From NCBI GenBank assembly GCA_037045155.1, contig JBAOIG010000003.1:868001-932000 (forward strand): a DNA stretch of 64,000 nt. The letters run 5' to 3'. The stretch is from Thermomicrobiales bacterium (lineage in GTDB: Bacteria; Chloroflexota; Chloroflexia; Thermomicrobiales; CFX8). The position numbers were made by a program, and so were the translations under genes. The notes below the pieces were generated by a model that did no database searches, was not told the origin of the DNA, and saw nothing but the letters and a program-made list of their open reading frames with translations. Below, piece by piece: positions 33,541 through 40,982 of this stretch (its first letter is position 1; each line of letters starts with the position of its first letter).

Positions 33541-33924
33541 GTGGGATTGCGCTCGATCGTGGATCCGCGGCTCACCGCCAGCCTCACCACCGCCGGCCAC
33601 TATCCGCAGTCGGTAACTGTGCAGAGGGCGACACGAATCCGCGACGCATACGGTGAGCCGGCGGAGACCTGGGTGGCCATCAGCGGGATGTCAGGTATCG
33701 CAGCAGCGGTAGCGCCGACAGGTGGGACTGAGGTCGTTACCGCGACCGGGGCATTCAGCGACGCGACCGACACGATCCTGCTACCGGGCGAGTATCCGAC
33801 GATCACGGCAGACGACCGGGTGACGGACGTCGCTGGCCGGGTCTGGGACATCCTGACGATCGATATTGGGCCGTTCGGCGAGTGGACGAACCTGGCCTGC
33901 CGCGTCCGCACGGTGGGGGCATAA
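33541..33924 (+). CDS. Head-tail stopper/closure protein
   Basis: A 127-residue beta-rich protein (SVTVQRATRIRDAYGEPAET; ITADDRVTDVAGRVWDILT) with the layout of SPP1 gp16-like head completion proteins. It starts at GTG 33541 immediately after the adaptor stop. Confidence 0.6.
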   Translation: MGLRSIVDPRLTASLTTAGHYPQSVTVQRATRIRDAYGEPAETWVAISGMSGIAAAVAPTGGTEVVTATGAFSDATDTILLPGEYPTITADDRVTDVAGRVWDILTIDIGPFGEWTNLACRVRTVGA

Positions 33925-33925
33925 C

Positions 33926-34378
33926 GTGGCCGGCCAGATGCAGATTGACGTCCAGGGTGCAGAGGAGGTCGCGGCGGCGATCCGTGACGCACGCGGGCGG
34001 CTATCCGGGGCGGGGATGCAGGCCGCGTTGATGGCCGGCGCACTGCCGATCATGAACGCGGCCAAGACGAACGCGCCAGCCCTGACCGGCACCTTGCGCC
34101 GGTCGATCCATGTCCTGTCACAGTCCGCGCACGAGGTCGAGGTCGGCACGAACCTGATCTACGCCGCGATGCAGGAATACGGCGGGGTGGTCGCGCCGGT
34201 GAACGCGCGGTTTCTACGATTCGAAACGGCGGGCGGCGACGTCATATTCACGCGCGGTCCGGTCTACATCCCGGCGCAGCCATACATGCGCCCGGCGTTC
34301 GAGTCGGAGCGCGGGCGGGCGGTCCGCGAGGTGGCCAGCGCGATCCGTGACCTGATCGCGGCCGGAGGGCCGGCATAG
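33926..34378 (+). CDS. HK97 gp10-family tail completion protein
   Basis: The family pattern is clear: NAAKTNAPALTGTLRRSIHV, then YAAMQEYGG and AQPYMRPAFESERG. Such proteins join head and tail. It starts at GTG 33926 (or ATG 33938) and has 150 residues. Confidence 0.82.
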   Translation: MAGQMQIDVQGAEEVAAAIRDARGRLSGAGMQAALMAGALPIMNAAKTNAPALTGTLRRSIHVLSQSAHEVEVGTNLIYAAMQEYGGVVAPVNARFLRFETAGGDVIFTRGPVYIPAQPYMRPAFESERGRAVREVASAIRDLIAAGGPA

Positions 34379-34750
34379 ATGGCAGATATCGAGACGGCGC
34401 TGGTGGACGCGTTAGAGACGGTGACGGCCGCCGGCGGGCGCGTCTGGCCGAAGACCTGGCCGCAGGATGCAACCTGGCCGGGCATCACCTATCAGCTGAT
34501 CGCGAGAACGCCGGAGCACGCACTGAACCGGGCCGTCGGCTGCTGGCGCGACCGCTGGCAGATCGATTGCTGGGCCACAACCTACGGCGGCGTCGTGTCG
34601 CTCACAAGCGCGGTGACGGCTGCGCTCCTGGCGTTCCACGGCGTCTCGCCGCGGGTGATTGCGCTCGGGATCGAGGACGGGGGCGATATGGCTGAACCGG
34701 CGACACAGATACACCGGAGGCGACTTGAGGCGGTGATCGTCTATGTATGA
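34379..34750 (+). CDS. Tail terminator (DUF3168-like)
   Basis: The 123-residue protein has the order of tail terminators: a helix ADIETALVDALETV, WPGITYQLIARTPEHAL, DRWQIDCWATTY, and a final strand RRLEAVIVYV. It caps the tail tube during assembly. The next gene overlaps its end. Confidence 0.75.
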   Translation: MADIETALVDALETVTAAGGRVWPKTWPQDATWPGITYQLIARTPEHALNRAVGCWRDRWQIDCWATTYGGVVSLTSAVTAALLAFHGVSPRVIALGIEDGGDMAEPATQIHRRRLEAVIVYV

Positions 34751-34991
34751 GCAGCATGAGGGGATCGTGCGGACGGCGATCGCGCTCCGCACGCTGGCCG
34801 ACGCGCTGCTGGCGCAGCTGGGCGTCACCGCGACGACCGAGCAGCCAGCGCCGGCGCCGAGCTGCGAGCATCCGCCGGCGCAACGGCGCCAGCGCGCCGC
34901 GTTCGGGCAGAACGGCGAGCACTGGACGTGCGGCGTATGCGGGTACGAGTACGACGACGATGGGGGTACGGAGGCGCTGGATGGCCGCTAA
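34743..34991 (+). CDS. Small zinc-ribbon-like protein
   Basis: The 82-residue protein has an N-terminal helix (VRTAIALRTLADALLAQLG) and then SCEHP and WTCGVCGYEYDDD, a CxxH plus CxxC zinc ribbon. It is unusual between tail terminator and tail tube genes. The role is unknown. Confidence 0.55.
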   Translation: MYEQHEGIVRTAIALRTLADALLAQLGVTATTEQPAPAPSCEHPPAQRRQRAAFGQNGEHWTCGVCGYEYDDDGGTEALDGR

Positions 34992-35211
34992 GGCACGCTA
35001 CCGCGTGATTCGACCGATCACCTACCCGGCGCTGTCCGGCGCGTCAGGGGACGCTCCAGAGCGCCGGCGGCGCATGCCGGGCGCGGTGGTGGACGACGTG
35101 CCGGCGGAGTCGGTCGCGTGGCTGGTCGCCCAGGGCGCGATCGTGCCGGTCGAGCGCCGGGCGACGATGCGGGGAGGGGGTGGGGCCGATGTCGCGTCAC
35201 GGAAGCGATGA
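34981..35211 (+). CDS. Small hypothetical tail-region protein
   Basis: A 76-residue basic protein (AKARYRVIRPITYPALSG; DDVPAESVAWLVAQGAIVPV) that overlaps both neighbours. The second half resembles a small phage beta/alpha module often seen near tail genes. The role is unknown. Confidence 0.5.
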   Translation: MAAKARYRVIRPITYPALSGASGDAPERRRRMPGAVVDDVPAESVAWLVAQGAIVPVERRATMRGGGGADVASRKR

Positions 35212-35929
35212 CGTCGCGTTTGTCCTGATCGACGGCTACGACGTGCGCGGGTTTCTCACGACGCTGGACGAATCACGCGAGGCCGGAACCGAGGACACGA
35301 CGGTCCTCGGCGATGCGTGGGGGCAGGTCGCCGCGACCGGCGTCAACCGCTACGAGCTCTCCCAGGAGGGCTTCTACGACGACGACGCCGGCGCGGTCAA
35401 CGCCGCGCTGGTGGCCGGCAACGGCACCGCGCGGGTGATCGCCTTCGGCTTCGCCGGCAACACGGCGGGCCAGCCGATGACCGGCGTTGCCGGGCCGCTG
35501 CAGGCGAAGTACGACCGCGAGGTCACGGTCGGCGAGCTGCACAAGGCCACTGCCGAGTACCAGGCGTCCGGGGCGATCGAGGACGGCGTGATCGTCCACG
35601 CGCTCGGCGCCGAGACGACCGCAACCGGCGACACGACGGCCGCGCCGGTCGATAACGGGGCGAGTAGCGCGGACGGCGCGGCGCTGTACCTGGCGATCAC
35701 CGCGCTGGCGCTGGACGGTGGGACGGGCGTTACGGTCACGGTCGAGCACTCGGCCGATGACGTGACGTACACGACGCTCGGCACGTTCGCGGCCGCGACG
35801 GCGATCGGCGCCCAGCGCATCACGGTCGCTGGCACGGTCAATCGCTACCTGGCCGTGTCGTGGGCATTCGGCGGGGCCGCCGGCGCGGCGCGGTCGGTGA
35901 CGTTCATGGTCGGGGTCTGCCGGCAGTAG
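35189..35929 (+). CDS. Major tail protein with extra beta domain
   Basis: The N-terminal half (VRGFLTTLDESREAGTEDTT, ELSQEGFYDDDAGAVNAAL, GPLQAKYDREVTVGELHKA) resembles siphovirus tail tube proteins. From about residue 155 a second beta-rich domain (ALYLAITALALDGGTGVTVT, VEHSADDVTYTTLG) may decorate the tube. A G-rich ribosome binding site precedes ATG 35189. It has 246 residues. Confidence 0.7.
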   Translation: MSRHGSDDVAFVLIDGYDVRGFLTTLDESREAGTEDTTVLGDAWGQVAATGVNRYELSQEGFYDDDAGAVNAALVAGNGTARVIAFGFAGNTAGQPMTGVAGPLQAKYDREVTVGELHKATAEYQASGAIEDGVIVHALGAETTATGDTTAAPVDNGASSADGAALYLAITALALDGGTGVTVTVEHSADDVTYTTLGTFAAATAIGAQRITVAGTVNRYLAVSWAFGGAAGAARSVTFMVGVCRQ

Positions 35930-35957
35930 GCCGGCCGACGGGGCAGAGGGGGACGAC

Positions 35958-36362
35958 ATGGCGAAGTACGGAAGTGACGATCTCAAGGTCGAGTTCGATA
36001 ACTCAGGCGGCACCTTGGTGGACATGAGCGCGCACGTCACCGAGATCAACGGATTCAGCAAGCAGGCAGTGCTCGAGGAGTCGACGCCGTTCGGCGCGGA
36101 CTGGGAAGCGTCGCTCTTCTCGGGTGTCAAGCTGGTCGACGACGTCGAGTTGACCGGGTTCTATGACGACACGGCCGCCACCGGCCCCGATGCGATCTTC
36201 AACAGCCTCGGCGACACGCGCACGCTGAAGCTCACCTGGGGCAGCACGAAGAGCTCGAGCGTCGAGGCGATCATCGCGCAGTACGACCGCAACCCGGCGG
36301 TGAAGGAGTCGACGAAGTACACCGTGACGTTGAAGCCGACCGGGGCCGTGACCGAAGCGTAG
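35958..36362 (+). CDS. Second tail tube-like protein
   Basis: The 134-residue protein (DDLKVEFDNSGGTLVDMSAH, LTGFYDDTAATGPDAIF, STKYTVTLKPTGAVTEA) fits small tail tube proteins. With the gene at 35189, the phage has two tube-like genes; one is likely the main tube and the other a minor or decorating form. Confidence 0.7.
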   Translation: MAKYGSDDLKVEFDNSGGTLVDMSAHVTEINGFSKQAVLEESTPFGADWEASLFSGVKLVDDVELTGFYDDTAATGPDAIFNSLGDTRTLKLTWGSTKSSSVEAIIAQYDRNPAVKESTKYTVTLKPTGAVTEA

Positions 36363-36383
36363 CCGACCAGTGAAGGAGCCACG

Positions 36384-36785
36384 ATGTTTGTGACAGGGAT
36401 CACCGAGCGGGTCGAGCTGGACGGTGGCGAGTGGATCGAGATCCGCAAGCTGTCGGCGAAGCAGCTGGCCAACGCGGTCAGGGCGCGCGAGCGCGAGGTC
36501 GCGGAGAGTGTGCGCGCGTTCGGCGGTGACGTGATGACGGCGATACAGTCGGCGCGCGCGAACGGCGTGACTGATACGGCGGTCGCGGTCGCGGACGAGG
36601 ATCCGCTGAACAGCCACGACCGCTGGATGGTGCTCAAGGACGGCATCACCGCCTGGTCCGACGCGCGCAAAGTCAACGCGCCGAACATCGAAGAACTGGA
36701 CGAGGAAACGAGCGCGCTGATCGCGCGTCGCGTCCTGTCGCTATCGCTCCCGTCGCGTGATGAGACAGCGCGGGGAAACGCCTGA
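36384..36785 (+). CDS. Tail assembly chaperone, upstream frame (G-like)
   Basis: The 133-residue protein precedes the tape measure gene, where lambda G and T lie. It is helical (KLSAKQLANAVRAREREVAE; DEETSALIARRVLSLSLPS). The 3' end contains the slippery heptamer GGGAAAC at 36773-36779, two codons before the stop, so a fraction of ribosomes should shift into the downstream frame. Confidence 0.8.
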   Translation: MFVTGITERVELDGGEWIEIRKLSAKQLANAVRAREREVAESVRAFGGDVMTAIQSARANGVTDTAVAVADEDPLNSHDRWMVLKDGITAWSDARKVNAPNIEELDEETSALIARRVLSLSLPSRDETARGNA

Positions 36786-36828
36786 CGCAGCTGCACCGGG
36801 CGCTGGAGGGGGAGCCCGGTGCAGCTGC
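36773..36828 (+). promoter_or_regulatory. Programmed -1 ribosomal frameshift signal
   Basis: The heptamer G GGA AAC (36773-36779) is in the correct phase of the upstream frame. After a 7-nt spacer comes a perfect 15-bp stem (36787-36801 with 36814-36828, 12-nt loop). This is the standard arrangement of slippery site, spacer and stimulatory hairpin. The stop codon of the zero frame lies within the spacer at 36783-36785. Confidence 0.88.
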
Positions 36829-37258
36829 GCCGCCGGAGTGGGTGATTAGCCGGGTCTGCGAGGAGTTCGATATCGACCCGGTCCGCGCGCTCTGGGTGAT
36901 GGACCATGCGCCGGCCGGGATGATCGCCGACATCCTGGAATTGCGGGCCTACGCGGCGACGTGGCAGGCGCTGGGCCAGGCGGGTGACGCGAAGGGCCGC
37001 AACCGGATCTACGCCACGCCGGCGGGCCAGCGGGTCGCCGAGATCGAAGGCGGAGCTGGCACGGGCCAGACGGGCGGCGCGGGACGCGGGGGACGGGGAG
37101 TAGCGCGATGGACGCCGGGACTATCAGTATCCTGCTCAAGGCCACGGATCAAGCGTCGTCTGTGCTCGGCGACGTGGAGCAGAAAGCCGGCGGGGTTGGC
37201 TCTAAGTTGGGCGAGGTTGGCCGGACTGCGGCGGGGTTCGTCATCGGGTCGGCACTGA
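36779..37258 (+). CDS. Tail assembly chaperone, frameshift extension (T-like)
   Basis: After the -1 shift the frame reads RLTQLHRALEGEPG, then EWVISRVCEEFDIDPVRALW and MIADILELRAYAATWQALG, ending at 37258. The fused product would have 291 residues. The extension has no good start of its own. It overlaps the tape measure start (37108) by about 150 bases, longer than usual, and its last part is low complexity. Confidence 0.75.
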   Translation, partial: RLTQLHRALEGEPGAAAPPEWVISRVCEEFDIDPVRALWVMDHAPAGMIADILELRAYAATWQALGQAGDAKGRNRIYATPAGQRVAEIEGGAGTGQTGGAGRGGRGVARWTPGLSVSCSRPRIKRRLCSATWSRKPAGLALSWARLAGLRRGSSSGRH

Positions 37259-39462
37259 CGAATCTGCCCGGCAAGCTGATCGAGATGGCAAAGGGCGCGG
37301 CCGAAGACGCCGCGTCGACCGCGAAGCTCCAGCAGGCCGTGACGAACGCGGAAGGGTCGTTCGACGGCCACGCGGCCGCGATCGACACCGCGATCAGCAA
37401 CGGCCAGAAACTCGCGTTCTCCGACGATCAGGTCCGAGACGGACTAGCCATTCTCACAGCGACGACCGGGGATGCAGATGAGGCCATGCGCCGGATCGGC
37501 ATCGCGCAGGATCTGGCGCGGGGTACTGGCATGGATCTGGTTACGGCGTCGAAGCTCGTGGGTCGGGTGAATGACGAGAACGTAAACGTCCTGAGCCGTT
37601 ACGGCATACAGGTCGACAAAAACGCTACGGCACAGGACCTCCTCAACGCGGTGGACGGCAAGTTCGGCGGACAGGCGGCGACGTTCGCGGCCAGCGACGC
37701 CGGTAAGATGGCGTTGATGACCGATAAGGTCGGCGAATTGCAGGAGCAACTCGGCGCGTACCTGATCCCGGTATTGTCGCTGGCCGTCGGAGCCATCATC
37801 GGGATCGTCGACGCTGGCGCGCGTTTCCTGTCAGTATTCGAGCCGGTCGCGACCTTCATTCAGGCCAATCTGACGCCGATCCTGATCTTCCTCACGCCGG
37901 CCATTATCGGGCTGGGCGTTGCGATGCTCGCGAGCCTGATACCGGCGTTGATCTCGGGGGCCGTCGCGTTATGGGCGCAGGTAGCCGCATGGATCGCCCT
38001 CAACCTGGCGATGCTGCCGATCATCGCCGTCTTTGTCCTGATCGGCGCCGCGCTGGTGTTGCTCTACCTGGCGTGGCAGAGCAACTTCATGGGCATACAA
38101 GGGATCGTGGCAACGCTGGTCGGCTATCTGTCGACCGCGTGGGACGCGGTCGTAACGGTCTTCAACGTGGTACTCCCGGCGGCGATGCAGACGCTCCAGG
38201 GTTATTGGCAGGTGTTCTCATCCGTCGTGTCCGGCGTCGTGGCGATCATTGCGGCGCTGTTGACCGGCGATTTCGCTGGTGCGTGGGATGCCGCCAAAAC
38301 GATGGTGTCCGGGGTCATTGATGGTATCGGGCAGATTGTCGGCGGGCTACCGGCGCTGGTGCTCGGGTTCATCGTCGATATGGCGACGCAAGCCGGACAG
38401 AAGCTGGCCGAATGGGCGACGGAAGCCGCGACGAAGGCCGGCGAGTTCCTCTCCGGGATCGTCTCCGCGATCACGTCACTACCCGGCGATATCGCCGGGA
38501 TCGTTACCGACATGGCCGGACAGGCGGTAACGCTACTGGCCGGGTTGGTAACCGACGCGGTTTCGAAAGGTGGCGAGATTCTGTCGGGAATCATTACGGC
38601 GATCACGTCACTGCCCGGCGACGTAGCGGGGATCGTTACCGATATGGCCGGGCAGGCAGTCGAGCTTCTCGGTGGGCTGGTGACTGACGCCGGCACAAAG
38701 GCGGGCGAGATTCTGTCGGGAATCATTACGGCGATCACGTCACTGCCGACTGACGTCTGGAATCTGTTCGATAGTATGAGGACACAGGCGGTCGCGGTCA
38801 TTGACGACCTGAAGACCAACGCGCCGGGCTGGGGCCGGGATATTCTGCAAGGGCTGATCAACGGCATCACCGGGCTATTCGGGACGCTCGCCGGAGCTAT
38901 GTCGGCGATGCAGACGGCGGTAACGAGTTCCGTGTCGACCGCGTCGTCGTGGCTGTACGACGCTGGCAAGAACATCATCACGGGACTGATCAGCGGCATC
39001 GAGGACATGGCGTGGCAGGCGGCGCAGGCGGCGATCGCGGTCGTGCGCGACGCAGTCAACGCGGCAAAGTCGTGGTTGGGGATCAGCTCTCCGTCCAAAC
39101 TCGCGCGGGACATCCTCGGGCAGCCATTCTCCCAGGGGATAGCGCGCGGCATCATGGCCGGCGTGCCGGGGATCGAACGGGCAGCGACGGCCGCGGTCTC
39201 GGCGACGATGGCCAACTCCCCGGCGCTCGGCGCGGGGGGGCTATCGCCGCTGGCCGCCGGCACGCTGTCCGGCGCAGCACTCTCAGGTAGCGTCGGCGAC
39301 GGGCGACGAGCAGGTCTGGCCGCGGCAGGGGGGGCGTCGGTCGCAGTCAACTACTACGGGCCAGTGACGATCGAGGCGCAGGACCGTTCTGCCGCTGATC
39401 GCGCCAGCCGCGATATCGGCTGGGCTGTGCAGGCGTCGCTGCGAGCGAGGGGGGCGGCATAG
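37108..39462 (+). CDS. Tail tape measure protein
   Basis: The 784-residue protein sets tail length. The N-terminal helical part (ATDQASSVLGDVEQKAGGVG) is followed by hydrophobic segments (about 220-330), then 44-residue repeats and a C terminus with SWLGISSPSKLARDILGQPF, a phrase common in tape measure proteins. At about 0.15 nm per residue it predicts a tail near 115-120 nm. GCGGGG-rich DNA precedes ATG 37108. Confidence 0.9.
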   Translation: MDAGTISILLKATDQASSVLGDVEQKAGGVGSKLGEVGRTAAGFVIGSALTNLPGKLIEMAKGAAEDAASTAKLQQAVTNAEGSFDGHAAAIDTAISNGQKLAFSDDQVRDGLAILTATTGDADEAMRRIGIAQDLARGTGMDLVTASKLVGRVNDENVNVLSRYGIQVDKNATAQDLLNAVDGKFGGQAATFAASDAGKMALMTDKVGELQEQLGAYLIPVLSLAVGAIIGIVDAGARFLSVFEPVATFIQANLTPILIFLTPAIIGLGVAMLASLIPALISGAVALWAQVAAWIALNLAMLPIIAVFVLIGAALVLLYLAWQSNFMGIQGIVATLVGYLSTAWDAVVTVFNVVLPAAMQTLQGYWQVFSSVVSGVVAIIAALLTGDFAGAWDAAKTMVSGVIDGIGQIVGGLPALVLGFIVDMATQAGQKLAEWATEAATKAGEFLSGIVSAITSLPGDIAGIVTDMAGQAVTLLAGLVTDAVSKGGEILSGIITAITSLPGDVAGIVTDMAGQAVELLGGLVTDAGTKAGEILSGIITAITSLPTDVWNLFDSMRTQAVAVIDDLKTNAPGWGRDILQGLINGITGLFGTLAGAMSAMQTAVTSSVSTASSWLYDAGKNIITGLISGIEDMAWQAAQAAIAVVRDAVNAAKSWLGISSPSKLARDILGQPFSQGIARGIMAGVPGIERAATAAVSATMANSPALGAGGLSPLAAGTLSGAALSGSVGDGRRAGLAAAGGASVAVNYYGPVTIEAQDRSAADRASRDIGWAVQASLRARGAA
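38441..38760 (+). repeat. 132-bp tandem repeats in the tape measure gene
   Basis: Units begin at 38441, 38573 and 38705 (third partial), encoding 44-residue repeats of the form GEILSGIITAITSLPGDVAG plus IVTDMAGQAV. The second and third copies are nearly identical at their start, indicating recent duplication and a route for tail length change. Confidence 0.8.
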
Positions 39463-40289
39463 TGGCAGGGCCGCGACACGTCTACAAGTTCGTCTCGACA
39501 GATGGCACGATCACGGCGCTGTTTCCGCTGGCGCGCGCCGAATTCTCGACCGATCAGCCACTGATGAACGCGACCGCCGCCGCGGTCGGCATGGACTACG
39601 CGGTCGATCTGCACCGCACGGGCCGCGCTCCGCTCGGTGTAGCTCGTGAGACCGTCCGGGCGCTGGTGACGGCGCCGGACAGCGCCGGGCTGGATAGCGC
39701 GAGCGACCAGCTGGTGAGTGATATCCAGGCGATCGGGCGCGGGCAGCTGTGGTCGATCGGCGCCGACGGCAGCGAGCGCTGGGCAGAGGCCAGGGCGGTC
39801 GATGTCGCGCGGCCGGTGGTCACGTATCAGTCACTCCGGTCGGCGGCAGTGACGCTCACGTTCGATCGATACACCGACTGGCGCGCGCCAGACCTGACGG
39901 TTGCCACCGCATCCCTGCGCAGCGGATCGGTGAATGTCACAGTCACTAACGACGGCAACGGCGACGTGCATGCTATCCGGTTCCTGCTAGAGGCAAACGC
40001 CGCCAACGGCTTCGCCACTCCCGCGGTGACCCACGGGCTGACCGGCGAGACCTGGGCGTCCACGCGGACGGCCGCGAACAACCAGCACAAGTTGCGCGTC
40101 GACGCCGGGGCCTACACGGTCGAACGGTCGACCGACAACGGCGCGACGTGGGCGAGCGACTACGCCGCGTTCTCTCAGGGATCCTTACAGGTCGGCTTCA
40201 TGCGACTCCTGCCAGGGTCGCAGACACTCGTCGTCACCGGCTGCCCGAATGCGGAGCTACGTATCGAGTTCTGGCCGGTGTATCGCTAG
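39462..40289 (+). CDS. Distal tail-like protein
   Basis: The 275-residue protein has an N-terminal part like Dit/baseplate hub adaptors (LARAEFSTDQPLM, TGRAPLGVARETVRALV) and a C-terminal beta domain (LRVDAGAYTVERSTDNGATW). Its place after the tape measure supports a tail-tip role. The GTG start shares one base with the previous stop (TAGTG). Confidence 0.65.
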   Translation: MAGPRHVYKFVSTDGTITALFPLARAEFSTDQPLMNATAAAVGMDYAVDLHRTGRAPLGVARETVRALVTAPDSAGLDSASDQLVSDIQAIGRGQLWSIGADGSERWAEARAVDVARPVVTYQSLRSAAVTLTFDRYTDWRAPDLTVATASLRSGSVNVTVTNDGNGDVHAIRFLLEANAANGFATPAVTHGLTGETWASTRTAANNQHKLRVDAGAYTVERSTDNGATWASDYAAFSQGSLQVGFMRLLPGSQTLVVTGCPNAELRIEFWPVYR

Positions 40290-40319
40290 TGGGTGGACGC
40301 ACGCCGTGGCGGCGATCAC

Positions 40320-40339
40320 AATAGAGGGCATATCACTAG
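40320..40339 (+). promoter_or_regulatory. GATA-N12-CTAG motif, site E (one mismatch)
   Basis: AATA (40320-40323) and CTAG (40336-40339) are 12 bases apart, within AATAGAGGGCATATCACTAG. It lies 27 bases before ATG 40367, in one of few gaps of the tail region. Confidence 0.6.
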
Positions 40340-40366
40340 TGCTCGCGCAGCGCGACGGAGGTCTAT

Positions 40367-40585
40367 ATGCCAGCGACAGCAGAGACCGGGCGACCGGGAT
40401 ATAGCCGGACTGAGGTGGAGATCGCCGAATGGCGCGATGGGCGGACGCCGGACGACGGGCCGCCCGACTGCGCGAGGACGGTCGTGTCGTGGGAGACGCC
40501 GCAGGGCCGGCCGGTGATCCGCGAGAAGCAGATCGAGCGCCTGGAGGCGCGCTACCGACGGAAGCTACGGACAGGAGAGATTTAG
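40367..40585 (+). CDS. Small hypothetical tail-region protein
   Basis: A 72-residue charged protein (YSRTEVEIAEWRDGRTPDDG; EKQIERLEARYRRKLRTGEI) with GACGGAGG ahead of the ATG. No family is recognised. The next gene starts directly after its stop. Confidence 0.5.
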   Translation: MPATAETGRPGYSRTEVEIAEWRDGRTPDDGPPDCARTVVSWETPQGRPVIREKQIERLEARYRRKLRTGEI

Positions 40586-40963
40586 GTGCCATTTCAGAAC
40601 CTCGCGGCCGACATGCTGGCCGACGCGATCACGGGCGGCGCGTCCTACAACAAGTTCACCAATAGCAACGCGTACCTGGGCGTGGGGAATTCCAGCACGG
40701 CGCACGCAAAGGCGCAGACGGACCTCCAGGGGGCCAGCAAGACGCGGAAGGCCATGGATGCCACCTACCCAAGCCGCTCCACGAATGTGCTCACGTTTCG
40801 CTCCACGTTTGCCACTGGCGACGCGAACCATGACTGGTATGAGTGGGGCATCTTCAACGCGGCGAGTGGCGGGCAGATGCTAAGCCGGAAGGCGGAGAAC
40901 CTCGGGACGAAGACCTCGGCTGCCACCTGGCAGTTCACTGTCACCTACACGATCAACGTCTAG
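40586..40963 (+). CDS. Phage tail/structural protein of unknown type
   Basis: The 125-residue protein (GASYNKFTNSNAYLGVGNSS, DATYPSRSTNVLTFRSTF, WYEWGIFNAASGGQMLSR) resembles small structural proteins common in siphovirus tail regions. Its start is GTG 40586. Confidence 0.6.
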   Translation: MPFQNLAADMLADAITGGASYNKFTNSNAYLGVGNSSTAHAKAQTDLQGASKTRKAMDATYPSRSTNVLTFRSTFATGDANHDWYEWGIFNAASGGQMLSRKAENLGTKTSAATWQFTVTYTINV

Positions 40964-40982
40964 ACGAGTCTGGGCGTAGACT

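Noticed and set aside
38441..38760. Regular repeats considered as a CRISPR array
   Set aside because: The repeat period is 132 bp, in frame, with no spacers. It encodes protein repeats of the tape measure.
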